A stretch of DNA of 64,000 nucleotides, from the NCBI GenBank assembly GCA_020205615.1, contig CM035156.1, forward strand, positions 19,743,128-19,807,127, given 5' to 3'. Positions 12,875 through 22,883 of this stretch are shown here, in pieces (position 1 is the stretch's first letter; each line of letters starts with the position of its first letter). The position numbers were made by a program, and so were the translations under genes. This DNA comes from Panax quinquefolius. Taxonomy: Eukaryota > Streptophyta > Magnoliopsida > Apiales > Araliaceae. The notes beneath the pieces are model-generated. The model was not told the origin of the DNA. It made no database searches and saw only the letters and a list, made by a program, of their open reading frames with translations.

Positions 12875-15800
12875 ATGGCTTCTAATAGAACGCCTAGATC
12901 TCGTACTAACTCGCTCCAATGGCCCTGAAATTAATGATAATGAGATCCATGCCGATAAACCAAATGTAGAGGAGGAAAGTATTCATGAGAATGTTGAAGG
13001 TACCATGCATATATCTACACTTATACTTGCATTGTCATGAGAATTAACTTGGTTTTTCATTTGGCGTAACTAAGAAAAATGTACTATAAATATGTATAAG
13101 ATGTGGGAGAAACGAGAGATGGTAATATGAATGATATATTACCATATGTATTTTTGTTTGTTTTTCATATTTTTTCTAGGTACGCGTGCATCTCTCGCTA
13201 CTATCGCTCTCTTCTTTGAAAGTCTATTTCTAGTACTACATGCCTTAGATTGAGGATAGCTTTTTTCTCATGTTTGAAATTATTATCGAATTTTGTTTAT
13301 TAATGTAAAACAAGAAATTATCTAAATTATCTTAATAGAATTGCTCTTTCCAAGATTGTCGATGATCAAACATTAGTCAAGAGCCATACGACCCAATTAT
13401 TGTAAATGACTCTTATTGTTCTCAGTGAATATTTATTTTATTTACTTATAGGGGTCGGTGTGATGACAAACCATATGTAAATAAAATCATCCCGTTGTTT
13501 CTTTAAGAAGGGACAGACTAGTCCATATATTGGCATAAAATTGTTACTAAGGAAAGAGTGGAGCATCATTGGTCATGCTCATACAAACCTTAATATTTAT
13601 TTATATATTAGTATCTCAATTGAATTTTTCTCTCTCATTTTGCCTCATCTCATGTCATAGCTTATCATGCTCAATTCATTTTACCCGCGCTCCATGTTCC
13701 TCGCATTTACTGACCTGCACTATGTTATACCTATTCATTTTTAGATAATACTTCATCCGTTCTAATTTATATGATCATTATTGACTTTTGACAATTTGAG
13801 ATATTTTTCAAACTAGATTGAGATGATTCTTTAATAACTACGAAACAATAAATCTTACAATGTGTAGTACTTTTTAGATAGTTTACAATAGTTATCATTG
13901 TATATTTGTATCGACTAAAATTAATAAAATTCATGTGAATTTTGAGTTTGAAAATATGTTAAGTTGACTTCAAAAAGTCATTAAGGATCTTTTATTTTGA
14001 AACGGAGGGAGTATTATCTTAGACGTTCTAAAATGACTTTTTTCTCATGGAAAACAGAACAACTATTTCATTTGTTCTGCAAAAGCATATTATGCTTAAT
14101 CCTCGCTCGCTATCTTTTGCATCTTGTATTGTGTTCTTGAGAATATTTATAGTACACTTTCTAGATAAAGTCAAAGACAAGTCGGTTTTCTTGAAACCTC
14201 TCATCTTTGTTGAGATCCCAATGTCAAGTTTACCGCGATGATTAAACTTTGAGTCAAATTGTTCAGTTAGCGTGATGCCTCTTGCATGAAGAGGCATCTC
14301 TTTCCTTTCACCATCTGATCTTTTGGCCGTCATAGTGTTGATTCCTTGTACATGTTGACAGCCTCAACTATTGTGGTAGATCATGTCATTTATGTGAATT
14401 ATTGAGCAACCAAGATTTATGTGAATTACAGTGTAATGTAATAATTTAGATAATTTACTGTTTTACATTAATAAATTACTGTGTATACGAGTTGTAATAC
14501 TGACTAGGTACATATTCTATCCGAGCTCTTTTAAGGAGACATAGAAATTAGACACGAGTTGTAATACTGAAGGTTCTATATGTTCAATTCATCTTTTGTT
14601 CAATACATAGTTCTTGATTCTTTCTCTCTTTTAGGTTCTCGACCTAAGAGGAAGCGTGGACCAACGATGGGAGCAAAATTATGGTCAAATATCGATGCAC
14701 CCAAGAAAGTAATTTATGATGCAAATGGTCAACTGTTGGGGAGAGGCCAATAAGTTAACCACTTTTCTCTAGGTGTCTTGCTCAAGAATGGAGAATTTTT
14801 CCAATAAGTACTCCAACATGGTCCAATATGATGAGGCTAACATGACAAGGGCTTGGGATGAAATTCGTTATTAATCATACCATTTTATAGAATTTGACAT
14901 TAAGCACATTGAAACAAACTAATATATGTGTAAATTTGTTTGTTGTAGAAACGATTTACCACAGATCACCCCAATGCTAAGAGAAAACTGATGACTATCA
15001 TGAACAATAGGTGGAGAGATTGGAAGTCTAACTTAAAGAGTAATAATTTTGTGCCTGGTGACCGTGCCAAATCGATAAATAATACTATCAACAATGATCG
15101 AGTAAATCCTAATCAATGGGTCATATTGGTTGATTATTGGCTAACCGATAATGCATGTGTTATGTTTATTCTAATTTATGTATTATCAATTCTTACTTAT
15201 TGTTATATATTATTATTAATTTATAAATACATACAATGCAGGATATAGCAACAAAAAATTGTGAAAATCGGAAAAAATTATTGGTAGGTCATACATTGGG
15301 CACTAAATCAATTCCAAAAAAGAAGCATGAATTGGTAATATTTGATGTTATTTCAATATTTTTTATCGTTAATCATGTATTAGACTTTTATAAATAGAGT
15401 ATTATTATTAATTATGAACTATTTTTTGTTTTATTTGTAGTACCAAATAAATAAAAAAGAGATTGATCGAGCAGATATGTATATACAGTCCCACACTCGA
15501 AGTGATAACTCAATTTTACCGGGAGCATCCTCGAATGTGGTAATGATTTATCAATCCTCAAACAATGGGTTTTTTTAACTCTTTATCCTCAGTATGTGTG
15601 TGTGAGTTTGTTTTAGAGCATTCATTTACATGAATTTAAACTGCCTTTTCGGATACTAAATAATCGTGATCCCTACAAGAATATATAGTTAAGTCACATT
15701 ATGGAGGCACCAAGAAAAACTTCCTACTTTAATATGTTCCTAGAAGCATAGACCTTTAATTTGTTCATTAATAAATTAGTCACTAAACTAGAGTATCAAA

Positions 15801-16903
15801 TTCCCAAAAGATCAACAAAATAAATTAGTAAGCATAAATAGAGAGACCATTTCATTTTATAAAAACACGATTTAATGAATAAATTAAATTGAATGATTCT
15901 ACATAAATAGTTGCCACTACTATATTACACACTAAATTAATGTCATTGAATATGTTGTATATGGGACAAAGCAATGCACGTCCAACCTTATAAGTAGAGT
16001 CAAAATAGCCATACATGCGAGCTCAAACTAAACATATGATGTCATGAACTTGACATTTATCGGACTAATTCTCTCCCCAAGATCGAGAATGAACAACTCG
16101 TGAAGACTTTTCATAGGCGTAAAAGAATATCGTGGAAACAATATCACATAGACCTCAACAAATATAGTGTTACTTCTCTTCTAGTTGTGTATTAGTGTAA
16201 TTATTTTAATTTTCAAGCTATATGTTTGTTGTTTGCATATACGGGTATGCAACCAATGAGGAAGAGCAAAGGAAATGTGGCAATGATGAAAATCAATCTC
16301 TCACTCTTTAAAATTCAATACTCATTGTTGTAGTGTAATTATTTTAATTTTCAATACTCGTGAAGCTAAATACAAGATGGTATCTCAAGAACAATGTCTA
16401 AATAGGTAACCAATATAGAAAGAAGGAACATTTAAGTAAGTGGAATAGAATATCTTGTAAGTTACTTTCGAACAAGATTAAAAATAATAATAGAATAACA
16501 TAACAGAATTACTACTATTATTTGCTACTCTTCTTTAAGTTATGTTGAATTGCCTTGTATATTTAAGTTGCCTTGTATATTTAAGTTGTGTATAATTTGC
16601 CTTATATATTTTCACAGGAAAAAATTATTGAGTTAAAGAAGACTCAGGAATCGACTGGTGAAAGCAGTAGAGAGACAGACTCGAATATATATACTTGCAC
16701 AAGTTCTTGGACCAGAGCGACATGGTAGACTTCGACGACAAGGTGGAGTTGGTGCCACGCCTACAAACACTTGGGGCCCTCGTGACACAAATAATGAGGT
16801 ACAACGTGAGAATCAAGAATTGAAAGTCGAGTTGAAAAGGTGCGGGGAAAAGGGAGATGATACTACAAGGAAAGTGGATGAACTATTATCAATTATGATG
16901 TAA
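12875..16903 (+). pseudogene. TNPA-like (plant Transposase_24/Ptta) CACTA gene, decayed
   Basis: The likely first exon begins at the ATG at 12875 (MASNRTPRSRT). Later segments match the plant Ptta/En/Spm family: RPKRKRGPTMGAKLWS near 14640, RWRDWKSNLKSNNF (15010-15050), NPNQWVILVDYWLTDNA (to about 15160), and a TIP-like segment GHTLGTKSIPKKK near 15290. IQSHTRSDN follows near 15490. The C-terminal exon (about 16617-16903) gives LGPERHGRLRRQGGVG followed by a charged coiled coil ending at the stop near 16903. Pieces are separated by AT-rich introns. Proteins of this family bind CACTA subterminal repeats and work with TNP2. Exon borders are not fixed, and frame breaks are present. Confidence 0.78.
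13751..14011. mobile_element. Stowaway-like MITE inside the CACTA element
   Basis: The left end CTTCATCCGTTCTAATTTAT and right end AAACGGAGGGAG are inverted forms of the Stowaway consensus (CTCCCTCCGT...). The element of about 260 bp is flanked by TA (13749-13750 and 14012-14013). It lies in a non-coding part of the TNPA-like gene, so it inserted after or independently of the CACTA insertion. Confidence 0.82.
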
Positions 16904-17404
16904 TTTATGAAGAATTCATCGAGTTCCAAATGCTCAATCCAACAATCGGTGTTTTCTCTCTCACTTCACTTATACTTAAATTTTTGGGGGCTATCATTAT
17001 GTTTTTATGGATTAACAAGTTCACTTGATAATTAATTTGTAGGATCGATACATAGTAAGGAGATAATGGTGATATTAGCGGATCAAATAATCCTATAGAG
17101 GACCTGTGACATGTCACGTGCTGCTGGAAATTTGTTATATGTAACACTATTTTTGATAAAAATTTGTTAGATGTGATACTAAAAATATGTTAAATGTCTT
17201 GTTTGTTATGTAATCGCTTTTGATACATAATAATGATATTTTGGATGGTTATGTATATTTAGATGATATTATACATTAATAGACTTTATTTGTTTTATTC
17301 TTTTAGTTGTAAATGTTATATTCATTGGATGGTTGAATGTGGTTATGTTTCTTAACGGTAAAAATAAATAAAAATTATTGTATAAAACAAAGATGTTCTT
17401 TTTA

Positions 17405-17952
17405 AAATTTGGGAAGATATAGCGACTACCACGATCGTCATGATAGCTGACCAAATCTAATGCCTATGCCGACGATCTTGAAGCGGCCGTCATCATGATA
17501 GCTCACGTGACCAATCTACTTTATAACGACGGCCACGGCCGTCGCGATGAAATCATACCAATCTCACCTATAGCGACGATTATTGCCGACCGTCGCAATA
17601 GCTCATAGCCAAATCTCACCTATACTGACTACCGCGTATCGTCGAATAGCTCATAGCCAAATCTTATATAGCGACGGTCAGGTATCCAGTATATCACTTT
17701 CTCGACCGTCGGTAAAACCTTGTTGCGTTTTGTGGAGCGGGGACCGTCGCTTATAAGCAAAAAGATCGTCGCTATAGGTTTCAATGACGGCTTCTATAAT
17801 GACGGTCACGAATCGTCGCTATATCCTCCTATAGCGACGGTCTTTTTACCTATAATGACGATGTCGTCCGAATCGTCGCTATATCCTATACGACGGTTTT
17901 ACTATAGCGACGATCGTAACGACGTCATATAACCCCGATTTTTCTTGTAGTG
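17405..17952 (+). repeat. Right subterminal repeat region and TIR of the CACTA element
   Basis: This stretch has more than a dozen direct and inverted copies of motifs such as TATAGCGACGGTC and GACCGTCGCTATA, with unusually high CG content for the window. It ends in CTTGTAGTG, the inverse of the left CACTA terminus. CACTA elements need such clustered subterminal motifs for transposition. Confidence 0.88.
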
Positions 17953-19490
17953 AACCGATCCAGAACACATCGTTCAGATGGTTATCGACATGTGAGGAGT
18001 AGGCACCGAATCCGCTCTCAAGAAAAGAGCAGACGCCGAAGCCGCTCTCAGGAAAGGATGTCGCTCTTGAAAAGTAAGTAACGAAATCCGAGGAAGGTCC
18101 AAACGGAGAAGGCGAGTGGCCTCTCTGGAACTCAAGAATCGGGATAGGTGAAAGCCATCCCCCCGGAGGAACGAGACCAAGACAGTTGCCCGAAGGGTAG
18201 CAAAGCTAGCGTAGAGACATGTGGTTGCCAATGATCAAGAGGAGTCTCCAATTGATCCTATAACGCCCCCTAATTTTTACTTACATATAATAAATATATA
18301 ATACTAATATATTTATTATACATAACATCACATATTGCATAACACATATTTACTTATACGATACAACATTACACAATATATCATATAATAAGAATTTTCT
18401 TTACTTAACTCTTATTTTAATATTACCCGAAAATTTGGGTTATTACAGATCCAATGTCACCGTTTTCTCCGGAGATTGATCGGGTTCAGGCATATTCAAA
18501 TAAGAAGGCCCCGCACATGGAAAGTTATGATGGTACAGGGGACCCGTATGATCATAACCACGCATATGATCGGCTGAGGAAGTATTATGATTATTCGGAT
18601 GCAGCCAAATGTCAGATGTTCATCACAACTCTAAGGAAAGAAAGCCAAGTAATGGATGACATCATTGGCCTTGAACTCAATCTCATCGTGGATAAGCTTT
18701 GCGACCAGTTTCATAGTCTGTTCGGGAGCAACAAGAGGAGGGGAAAATTGACTAGTTCTTTGGTTCATATCAAACATTATTCTAACGAGACTCTCAGTCA
18801 GTATGTGAAGATATTCCGAGAGGCGGTCGGACAGGTGACAAACTTGAATGGTCCCAGGCCCTCGGATGTTTCCAGACAGGATTAGACGTGGTGAGATCTC
18901 AAAAGTAGGTTAAGGACTTGATGTTCAATATCTCGAAAGACCTGACGGAAGCTTACGATCGAGCACAAGGGTTTATCGCAATGGAAGAAGCCATGAGAAT
19001 CCTGAGGACGAATGCACCATCTTCAGATAATACCAGAGATCGGGATATGAATAACCATCCAAGTTGGATAATAATTAAAATGAATCGGGCAATCAAACAA
19101 AGATGAGTTTCAATAATAGAGGATCAAAAGAAGGCTACAACATGTCTGAGTTAGAGTTAGAAGATTGTGCATAGGTTTAGGGAGGCATTGGTAGGGTGGT
19201 TTCTTGAGTAGCGGTGTTGAGTCGGTTTATCTTGGGAGATCTTCTGGGAATGACAGTTGAAGAACATACATTGGCGTGCTTGGTGGTAGAATGAATATTT
19301 TTCGAAGAAAAACCAAAGGGAGGATCATGTTCAGGAGTAGCTGGGGGGCAATAATTGTCATCATCTTCGATTTTGTACCTAGACGGTTCGTCGATAACGG
19401 ATCAACAAAAGAGGCTTTTATATTGGCGGAGATCAGATGACTCACTTTAGGGAGAAGATATATTTGGCTCAATTCAAATCTACTGAATGA
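17953..19490 (+). pseudogene. gypsy-A gag, 3' part, with retrotransposon gag domain
   Basis: After the CACTA element, basic Arg/Ser-rich gag sequence continues and is broken by a 189-bp insertion (18259-18447). The main domain (about 18454-18885) reads MSPFSPEIDRVQ, then YDGTGDPYDHNHAYDRL. It continues with SLVHIKHYSNETLSQYVKIF and FREAVGQV, the layout of plant Ty3/gypsy gag proteins. A stop follows at about 18885, and a further in-phase stretch (18918-19106) includes AYDRAQGFIAMEEA. I find no zinc knuckle and no downstream pol. Gag forms the particle that packages the RNA, so an element with only gag needs pol supplied in trans. Confidence 0.85.
18259..18447. mobile_element. 189-bp solo-LTR-like insertion in the gag
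   Basis: It is flanked by a perfect 5-bp duplication GATCC (18254-18258 and 18448-18452). It starts TATAACGCCCCCTAATTTTT and ends GGTTATTACA, close to the TGTAA...TTACA ends of LTRs with one changed base. No internal region or second LTR is present, which fits a solo LTR or a TRIM remnant. Confidence 0.75.
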
Positions 19491-19499
19491 TGTTTAGGT

Positions 19500-20158
19500 T
19501 GGGGATCGACAGTGATCGGAGGAAGGGAAGAGTGTGCAACTTACAATTTGGGAGTTAGAGAATTTTTCTTTGGTTTGGTGTTCGGAAAGTAGTTCAGAGG
19601 GGATCGACTGAGTTAATGGAACAGAGTATATTGCAAATAATAGAGAAACAACATACCAGATTAATTATTGGGGTGGACACTTAGAGTGGGGAAAGTTGCA
19701 CTAGCTTTTAGCTTTAGACTTGTTTGAATTGACAAAACTTGAGCATCAATTTCGGTGGTTATAAAGTTTATAAAGTTGGTCATCCACCTTCGGCGGTATA
19801 AGGTCGGACGATTTTCCTGAACTTTTATTTGAAGCCTCCTTAGGGGTCCGGAGCAATATTACGGGAGTATAAGGAGGGATAAATGTCCTTTAAGAAGGCT
19901 AAGTTGCTCCCGAAAGGATAAATGACCTTCGGGAAGGTTATGTTTATCCCGGAAGGATAAACATCATTCGGGCAGGCTAAGTTACTCATGAAAGGATAAA
20001 CGTCCTTCAGGAAGAATAAGTTCCTCCCGAAAGGATAAACTTCCTTCGGGACAAATTAACATTTATCGGACTAAACGCTCTTCGGCTAGCGTCCTCCATG
20101 ACTAAATTGTTGTACTATCTTATTTTAAAGTTCCTTATAATAAGAGAGTGAGGGACAA
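19500..20158 (+). other. gypsy-A 3' untranslated region
   Basis: No pol motif is visible. The segment holds a minisatellite (about 19865-20055) and ends in the polypurine tract before the 3' LTR. Confidence 0.6.
19865..20055 (+). repeat. Minisatellite in the gypsy-A 3' UTR
   Basis: About four to five degenerate copies of a roughly 40-50-bp unit occur, built from CGAAAGGATAAA and CCTTCGGGAAGG with TAAGTTGCTCCC. The inner CCTTCGGGAAGG is itself nearly palindromic. Tandem repeats in this position are known for plant gypsy elements. Confidence 0.75.
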
Positions 20159-20640
20159 TGTTGAGGTTTGATTAATTGGGCCCAGAAGTCTCCTCACGTA
20201 GGAGTCTGGTTTGGGCAGTTGGAGAACTTTAATTCTTAACTATATTTAATTTCCAATTAATAAGGAAATAGTCAGGGTAATATCCGACTTTCTTTTTTTA
20301 AGGAGATTCAATTATGACCCATTAAGAAATATATCCTAATGAGGAAATCTATTTCTTATTAGGATATATTTCTTAATGGGTCATAATTGAAATATATACG
20401 TAGGAGAAAGTGTGATCACTATAAATACAAGCCTACACTATAATTCTTAGGTTTCTCATTATTTTTCAGCATTAAAACTTAATACCTCTATTATTAAATC
20501 TTATTCAGCCTGTACTTATTTACACCGGAGCTATCCCCTGATAATATAGACCATCAAATTTCTCCATGTAACTTCGTTTCTGTGCAGAATTAAATGCACT
20601 ATTAGTAATTGAGATGCGTAGACTAATGTTAACGTTAACA
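20159..20640 (+). repeat. 3' LTR of gypsy-A
   Basis: The LTR starts TGTTGAGG and ends GTTAACA, followed by the target duplication GGGAC. It has the same TATA box (20420-20427) and downstream sequence as the 5' LTR. It differs in U3, where a perfect 33-bp inverted repeat is present (20308-20390). Confidence 0.9.
20308..20390. repeat. Perfect 33-bp inverted repeat in the 3' LTR
   Basis: The left arm (20308-20340) begins TCAATTATGACCCATTAAG. The right arm (20358-20390) is its exact reverse complement, around a 17-bp loop. The 5' LTR has only a diverged version of the left arm, so the right arm arose by local inverted duplication in one LTR. Confidence 0.93.
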
Positions 20641-20645
20641 GGGAC

Positions 20646-21207
20646 TTTATAATATAAAGTGAATTATAATATTAATTCAGAAATCTATAATTTTCTAAAA
20701 GTACATTTAACTTTTAAAATGATAATTTAATTTTGAGACGAGTATAGATAGTAAGTGTAATTACGGTTATTAGGTGATCCATTATTGCTCGAAAATTAGA
20801 CAGAAACTCGGTGTCAAGAGGATCAAGAAATATTTGTACAAGTAGAAAATAGGAAAGTATGCATGGAATTATACAAGTTAAAAAAATTATAACATCTCAT
20901 CTCAGTTTTACATCGAAATATATAAAAAGAATTTATTTATATATATAACAAAATAAGTTATTAATAATAATATCTGCCGTATATGCTCTTATTTAAAAGA
21001 ATTTAATATAATTTGAACTCTGAATTTGATTCGAAATTTATTTCGGACTCTCGATTATCATAATCATTCTCAAAAATGAGTGATATTATTATATAATGAT
21101 TGATGTCGAAATTTGACATGAATTATTACAAACACTACTAGAAGTAGTTCTCCAGTTCACAATTTGATCCTCGAGGAAATAAAGAGAAAAACTCTCCTAG
21201 AAAGAAT
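20646..21207. other. AT-rich intergenic spacer
   Basis: No gene, RNA or boundary structure is recognisable between the gypsy-A target duplication and the next element. Confidence 0.6.
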
Positions 21208-21210
21208 TTA

Positions 21211-22596
21211 GGGGGTGTATTCAATTAGGATTTTTAAAAACTTTTAAAGACTTTAAAAGTTTGGGTGTATTCAATTAAGACATTTAAAGAGTTTATAAAA
21301 GTTTAGTGGTATTCAATTACAACTTTTTTAATGTCTTTAAAAGTTAGGTGGTATTGAATTAAGATTTTTTCAAAGTCTATAAAAATATTTTGGTATTCAA
21401 AAAGTCATAGACTTTTCAGATTTCTATTAAATGGTAGAGTTTGACAGACTTAGAAGAAGAATTATAACTATCAACCCATATCCAAAGTCTGACATCATCT
21501 CTAAAGATTTCTAAACACTTTCAAATAAACACAAAGATAGATAAAACTAGTTATTAATTAAATTTTGTCTTTTATTGAGTTAAACTAATTATTTATTTTA
21601 TATGTGCATAGGTTTGTTCAAATAGTAGTATCATCATGATGATAAGAAAATAACATACCATATTATAAAATTGTCAACATTTTGATAGTCAATTACATTG
21701 TTCATTTACAAAGTTTCTGGCGTCATCAAGGTTCATCATGCAATTGACATTTTCCTACATCACGTCGTTCGCCGGTGCATGAAATTGCACCAGTCACTTG
21801 AGAAACGTCAGTCCTAAATGATTACTACTCTAAAGTCTAGTTCACTGGTGCCTTCCAAATTCAAATTCCTTTTTTATTTGGTTATAACAAGGAGATTTTC
21901 ACCATTGAAAAAAAATGGAATAGATGTTTCCACATGCACAACGGCTTTAGAAAATCCTCAGAAAAGAAACTCACAAGATTCTCACTTTTGTTAAAGCTAA
22001 ACAATTGTATTAAATACATGAACCTATTAAACCATAAATAAACTACACCTTAAAAATGATTCAGTTTTCATGTTTAGACAAGTGCAACACTAAAAAGGAG
22101 ATATACTCGGTTATTTCTGATAAAAAGAAAAAGAATAGAAAATAGTTTGAGCATAAATACATAATTAAAGTATCCAACAGTTTGAGAATAAGAATATGAG
22201 CTTAATTTTTGTATTGCGTATGTAATTTCTAAAGTTTTATTAGTATTCGAGTATCCAAATGTATTATGAAATGAGTAGAATAATATAAATGCTTTCAACA
22301 TATATAAAATCTCATGCCACAATAATATAATGAGATTTACTCTAGTTCATGAAAAAATGAGAGAGATGTTGTATAATACTGGGCTTTAATTAACAATTAA
22401 TATAAATTACAAGATATATTAGAAGTATACTGAAAATCATCATGCGGTCTTAATAAAAAGTTTATAAAAGTTTGTAACTTATTTCATAGTCTATAAAAGT
22501 CATTTAAAGTCTTTGAAAGTCATTAAAATCCCATAAATTCTACAAAAGTATGTCACTTAAAAAAAGTCATTAAAAATCTTAATTGAATACACCCCC
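21211..22596. mobile_element. PIF/Harbinger-like non-autonomous element, 1.39 kb
   Basis: The terminal inverted repeats start GGGGGTGTATTCAATTAGGA on the left and, reverse-complemented, GGGGGTGTATTCAATTAAGA on the right. The 3-bp flank TTA is duplicated (21208-21210 and 22597-22599), as expected for PIF/Harbinger. The left 200 bp contain several partial copies of GGTGTATTCAATTAAGA with AAAGACTTTAAAAG-type motifs, and the right end mirrors them. No transposase frame is visible, so it would need help in trans. Confidence 0.82.
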
Positions 22597-22599
22597 TTA

Positions 22600-22883
22600 G
22601 AATCTGAATTAAATAAAAAAGTAGTCAATTTTCTAGAATTTGGACGACCATAATTTTCGGCTCCCTTGCGCCCTTGTCATTTCTGCACGCGCAAAAATAG
22701 AACAACAGAGATTTACACTAGCCACAAGCTATGCTTATCTTAGCGAGCAAGTCATGCTCATGCATTCGCCAACTTAAATTCCCTCTTTTTCATCCTTCAA
22801 TTATCTCTCTCTCAACAGATAAAAAATTTGCATTGTTATTTTTGAAAAAAACAGATCTAAATCTTCTCCAAACAGATTAATTG
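22600..22883 (+). promoter_or_regulatory. Promoter and 5' leader of the membrane protein gene
   Basis: A short spacer separates the Harbinger-like element from the ATG at 22884. It includes a pyrimidine-rich leader (CTCTCTCTCAACAG near 22805). No TATA box can be called with confidence. The transposon end lies within 300 bp of the start codon. Confidence 0.4.

Larger units (their letters stand above)
7268..17952 (+). mobile_element. CACTA (En/Spm) DNA transposon, 10.7 kb, inserted in gypsy-A gag
   Basis: The left end is CACTACTAGAAATTCGACAT and the right end is the inverted TTTTTCTTGTAGTG. The flanking 3-bp duplication AAC (7265-7267 and 17953-17955) is perfect and of the length expected for CACTA elements. 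Both ends carry many copies of a TATAGCGACGGTC-type subterminal repeat. Inside are two decayed genes in the usual order: a TNP2-class transposase and a TNPA-like Transposase_24 gene. Frameshifts and stops in both suggest the copy is no longer autonomous. A Stowaway MITE sits between two exons of the second gene. Confidence 0.93.
6259..20640 (+). mobile_element. gypsy-A: gag-only LTR retrotransposon containing nested insertions
   Basis: Two related LTRs, 6259-6746 and 20159-20640, both start TGTTGAGG and end TTAACA. They are flanked by a perfect 5-bp target duplication GGGAC (6254-6258 and 20641-20645), so the pair belongs to one insertion. A purine-rich tract (AAGAGAGTGAGGGACAA) precedes the 3' LTR. 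Removing the CACTA element (10.7 kb) and a 189-bp insertion leaves about 3.5 kb. In that remainder I find gag but no protease, RT, RNase H or integrase motifs. This matches the TR-GAG type of non-autonomous plant element, which must use enzymes made elsewhere. The primer binding site is not clear: the bases after the 5' LTR only weakly resemble an iMet PBS. Confidence 0.88.

Noticed and set aside
14028..14333. Minus-strand 101-codon frame inside the CACTA element
   Set aside because: No recognisable domain, opposite strand to the element's genes, and it overlaps an intron of the TNPA-like gene.
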